Source: DAOUMU01 sp034409055 (GTDB lineage Bacteria; Chloroflexota; Anaerolineae; 4572-78; J111). From it: a DNA stretch of 13,746 nt. The notes under the pieces were generated by a model. That model searched no databases. It saw only the letters and a list, made by a program, of their open reading frames with translations, and was not told the origin of the DNA. The stretch is from the NCBI GenBank assembly GCA_034409055.1, contig DAOUMU010000256.1, positions 1-13,746 of the forward strand, given 5' to 3'. How positions within the stretch are numbered: the stretch's first letter is position 1; every line of letters begins with the position of its first letter. Positions 7,779-13,676 of the stretch are shown one piece after another. Both the position numbers and the translations under genes were made by a program.

Positions 7779-10308
7779 TCTTTTTCTCCATCTTTATGAG
7801 GCGCGTTTCACGACTGGTCTCGGTAATACGTTTCAGGTCGTAAATAAAGTTGTTCAGACCATGCGCATAAGCATCAAGGTAATCTCGAACGATACGTGTG
7901 GCTAAGTCGTTGTGCCCCACATTCTGCAATAAACTGACGTGAGGTCGAAAATCACGCAGGGTGACCCGCATCACGCCGTTGGCATCGGTCATGATGCCCC
8001 AGGCTAACGTTTTCTTATCGTTATCGTCCTTGGCGGTCATAAACCGGGTCAAGGTACTGGTTGGGGCCACAGCTCCTATGTTAGAAAATACTTCCCGCCC
8101 TTTGATAATGTCGTTCAGTACGTCGAAACGGCTCGGAATCTTATCCAACATACGCTGGAGGGGGGTCGGCATGTGGGCCAGCAGCTTGATCGTACCCACA
8201 CTGGCGCTTTCACCAGAAATGGCAATCTCTTTGGCTTTGCTCAACACCGCGCCAAAACCGGCCAGAGTGGCCAGATAGATACGCTGTAGTTGGTCAAACT
8301 CTGCATAAAGCGTAGCCGGGGCATCCCCAGTAGCCGGGGCATCCCTATGCCCGGTCAGGGCATCCCTATACCCGGCAGCCCCGCTTTGACTCTGGAGGAC
8401 ATCCAGGGCGGCTACAGTTTTTTGGTGTAAATCCAATAAATCCAGGTCGTTCAGGGGAACCTCAAAGGTCATTGGATACAGACGGTCACGGGGGGTACGC
8501 TGGCTGCCATCGACCGGGATGACCATGGCCGGGTTAACCTGTTGGGAGCGCTCGATTGCTTCCAGGGCCGCCTTAGCCGCCGCCTGAATAGCCGAGGCAT
8601 CCGTAGCCGGGGTATCCGTAGCCGGGGCATCCCTATGCCCGGCCTGGGTTAATGCTTGCAGGGCCGTGATTAAATCAGGATCGGGTTGATAGACGGCCGC
8701 ATGAATGGCCCGATAGAGGACCAGGAGATCATTGACGGTTAACTGGAGTAAATCATTGCGCAACTTGAACAGTTTACGCAATTTCAGGATGGCCTTGATG
8801 TTGACCGCTTCGGTTTCAGCACTGACCTCAGGCAGAATCTGGGGCGCTTGCTGCATCAAATCCAGTTCGGGATTTTGAAAGGGGAAGGTCAGGACAAAGG
8901 GGTGGTTTTTTTTGGCGGCGACCGGGGGTAATGTATCCAGATAGACGGCCCAGGCCAGGGCCTCTTGGGTGATAATTTCGGCCAAAGCAGCGCCCCACGT
9001 TCCATCAAAAAAGATATGGGACTGGTCAAAGACCATTGTTTCACCCGTATCGAATAGGGTCAGGGCGTGATCACCCAGACCCCGTTCAGCCTGGCGCAGT
9101 TCAGCCAAAGGTAAGTGAGGCGAATGGGGGCCGCAATTTAGCAGGATTGGAGCGAGCCGAAGCATCTCCAGTTCCTTGATTAAAATCTGATTCAGTTTGG
9201 GGGCCAGATCGGGCCATGCAGCCCGACGGATCCTGGCCAGAGAGGTCAATTGGACAGGGGGGGAGGCAGGGGCATGGCTCATCAGGGCTGCGATCTGCTC
9301 CCGGACTGTGGTTACATCGGCGGGTTGATCGCTGCCGGAGGTACAAACCGGGATCAGATAGTAGTATCCCTGATAGATAAGGCCAATGTGGGCCTGTGCT
9401 AGCGGGACCGGCCGGCGTGTTTCACCATAAGCCCCCGGTTCAAGGTAGGCCAGGATAGATATTTGTTGCTGGTAGGCCGATAACTCCTCTTCTCTGGTCT
9501 TACGGACGCGCTTGACCCAGGCTTGAGACAGATTATGAGGCAGATCACGCATGGTCTCTTCCAGGAAACGGTCAAACTTGATCCGGCGATAGGTGGGATA
9601 GGTTTCATGGGCGGCCGCATCGGAGCCACGACCGTAGGGGCGTTCTTTTTCCCAGTCACGGTAGAGCCGGGTGTAGCGAGCAGCCTCTGGCCCTTCCCTG
9701 GTAAGCTCATTTAGTAGATAAGTGTAAACACGCTCGCGCCACTCATTTTTGAGTAAATCGTTATACTGGTGCAAACAGTGTATGGCGGCCATAACCCAGG
9801 CGGTGGTGCGGTCAACCTGACTTAAATGAATCTGATGTTGGCTGAGGGTCGTATCAAAGCCGTGGGTTTCATTGGTGTGGCGGGCCGTGTCTTCGCGCAG
9901 GGCATAATCTGCATAGAATTGCCAGATACCTTCGGGGAAAGAGTCGTCGGGGTCTTTGCCGGCCAGCCTGAGCAGGTTTTGATAGCCCCAGATAACGGCG
10001 GCCGGACCGGCGAAGAAGGCGCTATAGACGGCTTTATCGAGCGATTGCTCAATTCCGGTAAAGAGCAGGTTGATGTCTCGCTTGAGTATTTTCAGGGGGG
10101 GTTTACGGCCTGATAGGCGAGCCAACCCGTTCAGAATCACCCCCGGCACGTTGCCGGCCGGTATGACTCGGGCCACCAACTCAACCACGGCCTCGATCTC
10201 AGGCAGGGATAGGGTTGATAGCTCACGTATCATTTTCGATTGGGCAATGGTTCTGAGGTCGCCCGCCGTCTTGAGTGAAGCTTCTGCGTAGCGTTCTTGA
10301 ATGTCCAT
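7771..10308 (-). CDS. Large protein of unknown function with an HxxxDG acyltransferase-like motif, coupled to the tandem kinase
   Basis: This 845-residue, probably cytosolic protein has no clear signal peptide. No family is assigned with certainty. Residues 354-450 contain LTSLARIRRAAWPDLAPKLN, then LNCG, then FDTGETMVFDQSHIFFDG and WGAALAEI. The order LT-R-W, FD, H431-x3-D435-G436 recalls the choline/carnitine acyltransferase and wider CAT-like superfamily, where this His is catalytic. The N-terminal third has IWGYQNLLRLAG and FYADYALREDTARHTNETHGF, which I do not recognise. The C-terminal third (700-830) reads TDANGVMRVTLRDFRPHVSL. Two linkers (557-573 and 646-666) are built from the 24-bp repeat. 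The stop overlaps the kinase start, so the two proteins are made together and may interact. The ATG has only a weak GGAT ribosome-binding site. Confidence 0.6.
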   Translation of the reverse strand: MDIQERYAEASLKTAGDLRTIAQSKMIRELSTLSLPEIEAVVELVARVIPAGNVPGVILNGLARLSGRKPPLKILKRDINLLFTGIEQSLDKAVYSAFFAGPAAVIWGYQNLLRLAGKDPDDSFPEGIWQFYADYALREDTARHTNETHGFDTTLSQHQIHLSQVDRTTAWVMAAIHCLHQYNDLLKNEWRERVYTYLLNELTREGPEAARYTRLYRDWEKERPYGRGSDAAAHETYPTYRRIKFDRFLEETMRDLPHNLSQAWVKRVRKTREEELSAYQQQISILAYLEPGAYGETRRPVPLAQAHIGLIYQGYYYLIPVCTSGSDQPADVTTVREQIAALMSHAPASPPVQLTSLARIRRAAWPDLAPKLNQILIKELEMLRLAPILLNCGPHSPHLPLAELRQAERGLGDHALTLFDTGETMVFDQSHIFFDGTWGAALAEIITQEALAWAVYLDTLPPVAAKKNHPFVLTFPFQNPELDLMQQAPQILPEVSAETEAVNIKAILKLRKLFKLRNDLLQLTVNDLLVLYRAIHAAVYQPDPDLITALQALTQAGHRDAPATDTPATDASAIQAAAKAALEAIERSQQVNPAMVIPVDGSQRTPRDRLYPMTFEVPLNDLDLLDLHQKTVAALDVLQSQSGAAGYRDALTGHRDAPATGDAPATLYAEFDQLQRIYLATLAGFGAVLSKAKEIAISGESASVGTIKLLAHMPTPLQRMLDKIPSRFDVLNDIIKGREVFSNIGAVAPTSTLTRFMTAKDDNDKKTLAWGIMTDANGVMRVTLRDFRPHVSLLQNVGHNDLATRIVRDYLDAYAHGLNNFIYDLKRITETSRETRLIKMEKKND
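8311..8373 (-). repeat. 24-bp coding palindromic repeat family, 3 units of uneven length
   Basis: On the coding strand three units follow each other: 21 bp (GYRDALT), 24 bp (GHRDAPAT) and 18 bp (GDAPAT). All are multiples of three, so the frame is kept despite the length changes. The middle unit matches the consensus of the ATPase/TPR gene copies (GGGCATAGGGATGCCCCGG). It lies in a likely linker, residues 646-666. Confidence 0.88.
8590..8640 (-). repeat. 24-bp coding palindromic repeat family, one full and two shortened units
   Basis: The coding strand reads GHRDAPAT (24 bp), DTPAT (15 bp) and a decayed DASA (12 bp), residues 557-573. The full unit again contains GGGCATAGGGATGCCCCGG. The shortened units lack the left half of the hairpin but remain in frame. 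It lies in an Ala-rich linker before a helical stretch. Confidence 0.85.
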
Positions 10309-10326
10309 GTCTAATCCATCAAAATC

Positions 10327-10357
10327 GGTAAACGGATAGGTAACGGATTAGCGGATA
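10327..10357. repeat. 12-bp direct repeat in the leader of the 845-residue gene
   Basis: On the + strand GGTAAACGGATA (10327-10338) is followed at once by GGTAACGGATTA (10339-10350) and a partial GCGGATA (10351-10357). They stand 19-50 bp upstream of the start codon at 10308, in the probable 5' untranslated region. They could be regulator sites or a decayed minisatellite. Confidence 0.6.
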
Positions 10358-10414
10358 CTGGCCGTAAATCGCAGGGCCATCTGATGTTACCGATGAATAC
10401 ACCATCCGCACTCC

Positions 10415-10454
10415 CTACGGTCGCCTGCGGTCGCCTACGGTCGCCTGCGGTCGC
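10415..10454. repeat. 10-bp tandem repeat, four units
   Basis: Four contiguous units read CTACGGTCGC, CTGCGGTCGC, CTACGGTCGC and CTGCGGTCGC. The alternating A/G at the third base gives a 20-bp higher-order period. The array lies between the putative promoter and the start of the 845-residue gene. Confidence 0.85.
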
Positions 10455-10459
10455 CGCTA

Positions 10460-10489
10460 TTTATCCGCTCACAGATTGGCTTGTTTCAA
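10460..10489 (-). promoter_or_regulatory. Weak candidate promoter for the 845-residue protein/kinase unit
   Basis: On the - strand TTGAAA (10484-10489) and GATAAA (10460-10465) are separated by 18 bp, giving 5/6 and 4/6 matches to sigma-70 boxes. The transcript would carry a leader of about 145 bases containing both tandem repeats. Alternatives exist in this AT-rich stretch. Confidence 0.25.
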
Positions 10490-10603
10490 GGTTCTTGCCC
10501 CACAATATAGGGTTAGTTTACGGTACTTGATGATAAAATCAAAATTTTGACCAGAGTTTTGCGGAGGTAATTTTTTGAGGGCTGGCAGGGCCGTAGCCGG
10601 TTT

Positions 10604-11353
10604 TCACCTGAGGTCGAATGTTAGTTGTTTAACTTTGTTTTTTCCGCGTCGTAAGCATCTATGGTGAGATGATGGGGATTTGTGTAGTTTTCCGTCTTCA
10701 ATTAGCTGGTCGATGTAGTGTTGTACCACTGAATTTGATATGTTGAGGGCTCTGGAGATTTCTCGAAAGGTTGGGGACTTTCGGTAGCGTTGGAAGTAAT
10801 CTTCGGTGTATTCGAGGACTTGGTGGTATTGGGGTGATCTTGCGGTAGGTTCTGGTCTTGGGGTCTCTTTTGCTTCCCTTTCCCTTTGCAGCCTGATCGG
10901 GATAAGGGCTTTTTCCCTTTTTATGACTGCCTCTACTTCTTTCTCAGTGGTGTAGCCGGGCTGGCCCAGGGTCCGGTTTAGGCGGCCTGATAGTATTGAC
11001 AGGTAACGGGCTATTCTTTCGTATTCTTTTACATCGGTGACGGTGTCTGCGTAGGCGTAGAGAGATTCAAGGCGGAGGGTGGTGTCGGCCAGCTTGTCGG
11101 GGGTGAGGGGCTTCATTTTGAATCCTGACTTGATTCGTAGTCGACTGAATTGGTTTCCGGGGTGGGCTCCTGCTTTGGGGCCACCGTCCTGGCGGTGGAC
11201 CGGGCAGAAGTCCAGACCTGTGATGGCGGTTTTTGTGCAGCCGGGTTGGGCACACATCTTTCGGTTTGGGTCGTGGTTGTAGCAGTATTGTTTTGATGTG
11301 AGGCGTTTGCAGCGTTGGCCGTTGGGTTTGATGAATTGGCATTGTTGGGTCAT
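10604..11353 (-). CDS. Zinc-knuckle protein with a C-terminal LexA-like winged helix, putative DNA-binding regulator
   Basis: This 249-residue protein begins with two Cys3-His clusters: C5, C15, C24, H27 (pattern GQRC then YCYNH) and C34, C39, C50, H53 (DFCPVH). Both should bind zinc. The middle (95-165) is helical and charged. The C-terminal 175-226 reads YFQRYRKSPTFREISRALNI, then SNSVVQHYIDQLIEDGKL, closely patterned on the N-terminal winged helix of LexA (PTxREIxxALxxS). No peptidase domain follows. A DNA-binding role is inferred; the target is unknown. The ATG has a good site (AGAGGA, about five bases upstream). The gene follows the 270-residue gene by 60 bp but has its own predicted promoter with a palindrome in the spacer, so it is probably co-controlled with, not merely downstream of, the paralog pair. 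Confidence 0.72.
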   Translation of the reverse strand: MTQQCQFIKPNGQRCKRLTSKQYCYNHDPNRKMCAQPGCTKTAITGLDFCPVHRQDGGPKAGAHPGNQFSRLRIKSGFKMKPLTPDKLADTTLRLESLYAYADTVTDVKEYERIARYLSILSGRLNRTLGQPGYTTEKEVEAVIKREKALIPIRLQREREAKETPRPEPTARSPQYHQVLEYTEDYFQRYRKSPTFREISRALNISNSVVQHYIDQLIEDGKLHKSPSSHHRCLRRGKNKVKQLTFDLR

Positions 11354-11381
11354 TGGTTCCTCTTGTGTTTTACATCAAACG

Positions 11382-11410
11382 TGAATAGTGACAAATGTCA
11401 CCTTTGTCAA
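11382..11410 (-). promoter_or_regulatory. Predicted sigma-70 promoter of the zinc-knuckle gene
   Basis: On the - strand a perfect -35 box TTGACA (11405-11410) is followed after 17 bp by TATTCA (11382-11387), a weak -10. The palindrome GTGACATTTGTCAC fills most of the spacer, so a bound protein would block RNA polymerase. The start codon lies about 30 bp downstream. Confidence 0.55.
11385..11403 (-). promoter_or_regulatory. 19-bp site with palindromic core, left copy (operator or inverted repeat)
   Basis: On the - strand this reads AGGTGACATTTGTCACTAT, identical over 19 bp to the site at 13088-13106 but inverted. The core GTGACA-TT-TGTCAC (11388-11401) is a perfect two-fold palindrome suited to a dimeric HTH regulator. 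A half site TTGTCA at 11404-11409 abuts it. Confidence 0.75.
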
Positions 11411-11413
11411 ATC

Positions 11414-12226
11414 TCATGGGGCATTTTCGGTCGTTTCTGTATGGGACAATAAATCAGGATGATATTGCTTAACCAACTCGACATAAGCATTAACAACCGA
11501 GGGTTGCATATCGATCATAGGGCTGATTTGCGCAACGAGAACCTCGTGCTTCAAAAGCAATTTGACGCGTTCATAATCACGGATGTAGCGACCAACGCTA
11601 CTTTGAGCATGACGAGTGTGATAGGCAATATCAGCTTCATCCATGCCCTGTTCATACAGGGCGATTACCTCTGCTTTATGAGTGGGACGCACGCCCTGGT
11701 CAAAATAATAACCCTTTGTCAACAACGATTTACCTGTTTCAGCACGCAACTCATTGACCAAGCGGCTGATTTGAGAACTGGTGCGGCCCAACATCAGTCC
11801 CAAATCGGCCGTGGTCAGCAGCACCGGGCCGTCGGGATGGTCCAGGCCATATTCAATGAGGCGGTGCAATCGTTTTTTCAACAACTCAGCTTGCTGACGC
11901 CGCCCCTCTTTGCCTGGAGGCATATTGATCATGGCTTCAGTGTCTTGGGACAAAAGAACTGGCCACGACAGGGTCACCAAAGGGTAGTCGCCAGCCGATT
12001 TGCCCGGATGGGCTTTGCCCCCAGTGGCTTTGGTGCCGGTAAAAACCAGCCAACCACTCTGGACACAGCTTCGGGGCGGGTGAAATTCAACCGCCAATTG
12101 AGCCACATCTTCGGCCAACATTTCCAGCACTCGCCGGCTACCAACCAGGCCATAGTCAGCTTCCAACAGGTGGATGATGGCACTCCGGAAAGAACGTTGT
12201 TGGACACCGATATAACTGCGGTTCAT
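11414..12226 (-). CDS. DUF1670-like multi-HTH protein, second gene of paralog pair
   Basis: This 270-residue protein is recognised from memory as resembling DUF1670, a family of unknown function; no database search was possible. The N-terminal part (1-95) has RSAIIHLLEADYGLVGSRRV and FTGTKATGGKAHPGK. Three helix-turn-helix-like segments follow: 137-160 (TTADLGLMLGRTSSQISRLV), 184-214 (EQGMDEADIAYHTRHAQSSV, then GRYI) and 219-252 (AQISPMIDMQPSVVNAYVEL). The last two align with the upstream 265-residue protein, so the pair are diverged paralogs. No DDE or Tyr-recombinase catalytic motif was found. The start overlaps the previous stop (ATGA), implying coupled synthesis and possibly a heteromer. 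The role is probably DNA binding. Confidence 0.75.
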   Translation of the reverse strand: MNRSYIGVQQRSFRSAIIHLLEADYGLVGSRRVLEMLAEDVAQLAVEFHPPRSCVQSGWLVFTGTKATGGKAHPGKSAGDYPLVTLSWPVLLSQDTEAMINMPPGKEGRRQQAELLKKRLHRLIEYGLDHPDGPVLLTTADLGLMLGRTSSQISRLVNELRAETGKSLLTKGYYFDQGVRPTHKAEVIALYEQGMDEADIAYHTRHAQSSVGRYIRDYERVKLLLKHEVLVAQISPMIDMQPSVVNAYVELVKQYHPDLLSHTETTENAP

Positions 12227-13020
12227 AGCGCCCCCTTTTTTGGCTCACTGTCTCCCTTTGTGAGCCGCTCTAGGTGTTCTTGTAAGCGTTGACGACAAAA
12301 TGGAGCGTCATTTTGGTCGTAAACAGCCAAGTAATCCTTAACCAAATAGCGGCTCATTTGCACCAACAGGCTGATTTCGTTGCTGGACAATCCTTTTTGG
12401 TGCAACTTGATCACCCGGACAAAGCCGCGGACATACCGTTTGACACAGCCGACACTATGGTGCGTCCGGCGGGCAATTTGGTCATACGTTTCACCGCGCA
12501 ACCAGCGGCCCACAATTTGCGCTTTGTGGGTTTGCCCGCGGCCGATGCCCTTCAATTTGCCTCGGGTGGGCAAACTGATCCCTCGGCTCTGCAAATCGTC
12601 ACAATCCCGCTTGATGGTGCGCACCGAAACGTGCAAGGCTCGGGCCAAATCCTCTTGGGTGCCCACGGCCCCCTGGCAAATGGCTTCGTCCAACAAGCGC
12701 TGAATACGCACTCGCCGCAAGGCCACTCGCCCCTTCGATTGGTCTATTTCACTATCTTCAAGCCCGGCATCTACTGTCCAGGTGACCTCAAGGCTGTGGC
12801 TCCCAGACAGCAATTCTCCATGGGGCGCATCTCGCTTGAGCAATATCACCCGGATTTGTCCTGGACGCAGACCACCTGGTTGACCCAACAGACATTCTCG
12901 CGCTTCGGCCAAAATCGCTTGGGCTATCCTGGGCGCATAATTGAATTCTTGCTCCAGCATACTCAAAAATCGTTGTTCAGGAGTTTTGGCTTGCAGTCTT
13001 TGCAGTTCATCTTGGTTCAT
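12223..13020 (-). CDS. DUF1670-like multi-HTH protein, first gene of paralog pair
   Basis: This 265-residue protein has an N-terminal helical part (1-45), a beta-rich part (55-85), then three HTH-like segments: 119-143 (TQEDLARALHVSVRTIKRDC), 165-196 (RGETYDQIARRTHHSVGCVK) and 203-233 (SSNEISLLVQMSRYLVKDYL). The THKAQIV-RG-YDQIA and RRTHHSVGCVKRYVR stretch mirrors THKAEVI-QG-DEADIA and YHTRHAQSSVGRYIR of the downstream protein. The first HTH resembles those of response regulators and sigma factors. The start has GAGGTG about six bases upstream, in a context (AACCAATGA) shared with the zinc-knuckle gene. It is preceded by a strong predicted promoter overlapped by the palindrome, which suggests autoregulation. 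Function is unknown; a transcriptional or replication/transposition-associated DNA-binding protein is plausible. Confidence 0.72.
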   Translation of the reverse strand: MNQDELQRLQAKTPEQRFLSMLEQEFNYAPRIAQAILAEARECLLGQPGGLRPGQIRVILLKRDAPHGELLSGSHSLEVTWTVDAGLEDSEIDQSKGRVALRRVRIQRLLDEAICQGAVGTQEDLARALHVSVRTIKRDCDDLQSRGISLPTRGKLKGIGRGQTHKAQIVGRWLRGETYDQIARRTHHSVGCVKRYVRGFVRVIKLHQKGLSSNEISLLVQMSRYLVKDYLAVYDQNDAPFCRQRLQEHLERLTKGDSEPKKGAL

Positions 13021-13024
13021 TGGT

Positions 13025-13093
13025 TCACCTCACTTTTTGCTTTACTATTGTTATTATTTGGAGTAGATTTCTCAACTATACTCGGTGAGGTGA
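13025..13093. promoter_or_regulatory. 9-bp inverted repeat bracketing the leader of the DUF1670-like pair
   Basis: TCACCTCAC at 13025-13033 (which holds the ribosome-binding site on the - strand) pairs with GTGAGGTGA at 13085-13093, which overlaps the palindromic site. One arm lies in the untranscribed promoter and the other in the transcript, so a DNA-looping or half-site role fits better than an RNA hairpin. It could also be chance. Confidence 0.35.
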
Positions 13094-13103
13094 CATTTGT
13101 CAC
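13075..13103 (-). promoter_or_regulatory. Predicted sigma-70 promoter of the DUF1670-like pair
   Basis: On the - strand GTGACA (13098-13103, 5/6) and TATAGT (13075-13080, 5/6) are exactly 17 bp apart. The -35 box is one arm of the 14-bp palindrome, so a protein bound there would exclude RNA polymerase. The leader to the ATG at 13020 would be about 48 bases. Confidence 0.65.
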
Positions 13104-13106
13104 TAT
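13088..13106 (+). promoter_or_regulatory. 19-bp site with palindromic core, right copy (operator or inverted repeat)
   Basis: AGGTGACATTTGTCACTAT is the exact inverse of the left copy at 11385-11403. The core palindrome is 13090-13103. Together the two copies enclose exactly the two DUF1670-like genes. Confidence 0.75.
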
Positions 13107-13119
13107 ATAGAATTGTGAA

Positions 13120-13209
13120 TGGGGGGGGTGAAACACTGAGGCACTGAGGGGGGCGAGGGAAGGATGAAGGATGAAGGATGAGGGGTGAGGGTACTGAGGA
13201 GGGGGGGCC
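13120..13209 (+). repeat. Purine-rich low-complexity tract with 7-bp repeats
   Basis: The + strand is almost entirely G and A. It includes three copies of AAGGATG (13160-13180) and several ACTGAGG motifs. Such tracts can form triplex or slipped structures. No coding capacity is supported. Confidence 0.7.
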
Positions 13210-13358
13210 GGAAGTGACTGCGTCGCTGTTGGGGCAGTGGTGAGGTGGGGGTGTTCGATTTTTGTTTTATTAACGTTTACATCATCAGCGGCGGGGCGGC
13301 TCTTGCAGGACTCCATTGCCAACCAAAACGATTGATTGCAAAACGCGTCGCGTACCCT

Positions 13359-13374
13359 CGGGGCGAAAGCCCCG
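13359..13374. other. GAAA-tetraloop hairpin
   Basis: CGGGGC-GAAA-GCCCCG forms a perfect 6-bp GC stem closed by a GNRA loop. No T-run follows on either strand, so it is not a standard terminator. It may be a remnant of a structured RNA or recombination site. Confidence 0.5.
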
Positions 13375-13640
13375 TCCGCTGCATGTGGGGTTGTGCGCCA
13401 TTCTTTACACTTCTACGTAGATGATAAAAACCATTCAACTATTCTCAATGTCAAAAGCATTACTGCTTCTGAATCTCTGATAGAAGGGTCAAAATCTGTG
13501 TGGTTTGAGAAATTCCCCAGAACACGACAAGTGTGCAAGTAGGAAACGATGAACCCTGGCAAGATGTTGCTTTCTTTGAGATGATTAATATCATTGAAGA
13601 GTTTGGTTGACTGCCTATTCACTCAACGTTCGCTTAAATT

Positions 13641-13669
13641 TTGTCAATAAAATCAAATTCTGTTATACC
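13641..13669 (+). promoter_or_regulatory. Predicted promoter of the transposase, probably leaderless
   Basis: TTGTCA (13641-13646, 5/6) and TATACC (13664-13669, 4/6) are separated by 17 bp. The expected transcription start is at about 13676, one base from the ATG at 13677, so the message would have no leader. That fits the absence of a Shine-Dalgarno sequence. Confidence 0.4.
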
Positions 13670-13676
13670 TCTGGTT

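Larger units (their letters stand above)
13104..13676. other. Non-coding interval between the DUF1670-like promoter and the transposase
   Basis: No credible gene was found in these roughly 570 bases. The short frames present lack ribosome-binding sites, and one (HPSSFILHPS) is only the translation of a low-complexity repeat. It holds a G-rich purine tract, a GAAA-loop hairpin and, from about 13400, AT-rich sequence of different composition that may belong to the left end of the insertion element. No tRNA was recognised. Confidence 0.6.

Noticed and set aside
10560..10603. Hairpin GGCTGGCAGGGCCGTAGCC downstream of the zinc-knuckle gene as its terminator
   Set aside because: The T-run needed for the - strand is missing; only a weak TTTT follows on the + strand, where no gene ends.
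11459..13110. Two long + strand frames (277 and 273 codons) opposite the DUF1670-like genes
   Set aside because: They are codon-register mirrors of the - strand genes. The - strand has paralogous HTH domains, an ATGA overlap, a ribosome-binding site and a promoter; the + frames give no domain-like protein.
13017..13322. 101-codon - strand frame containing HPSSFILHPS
   Set aside because: The peptide is only the translation of the AAGGATG repeat tract, has no ribosome-binding site and overlaps the promoter of the DUF1670-like pair.
13318..13400. Integron attC-like look of the hairpin followed by GGGGTTGTGCGCC
   Set aside because: Neither end matches the 7-base core site consensus and no integrase or cassette array is present.
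13336..13622. Short frames on both strands in the AT-rich interval
   Set aside because: TTG or unsupported starts, no recognisable motifs, and overlap of each other on opposite strands.
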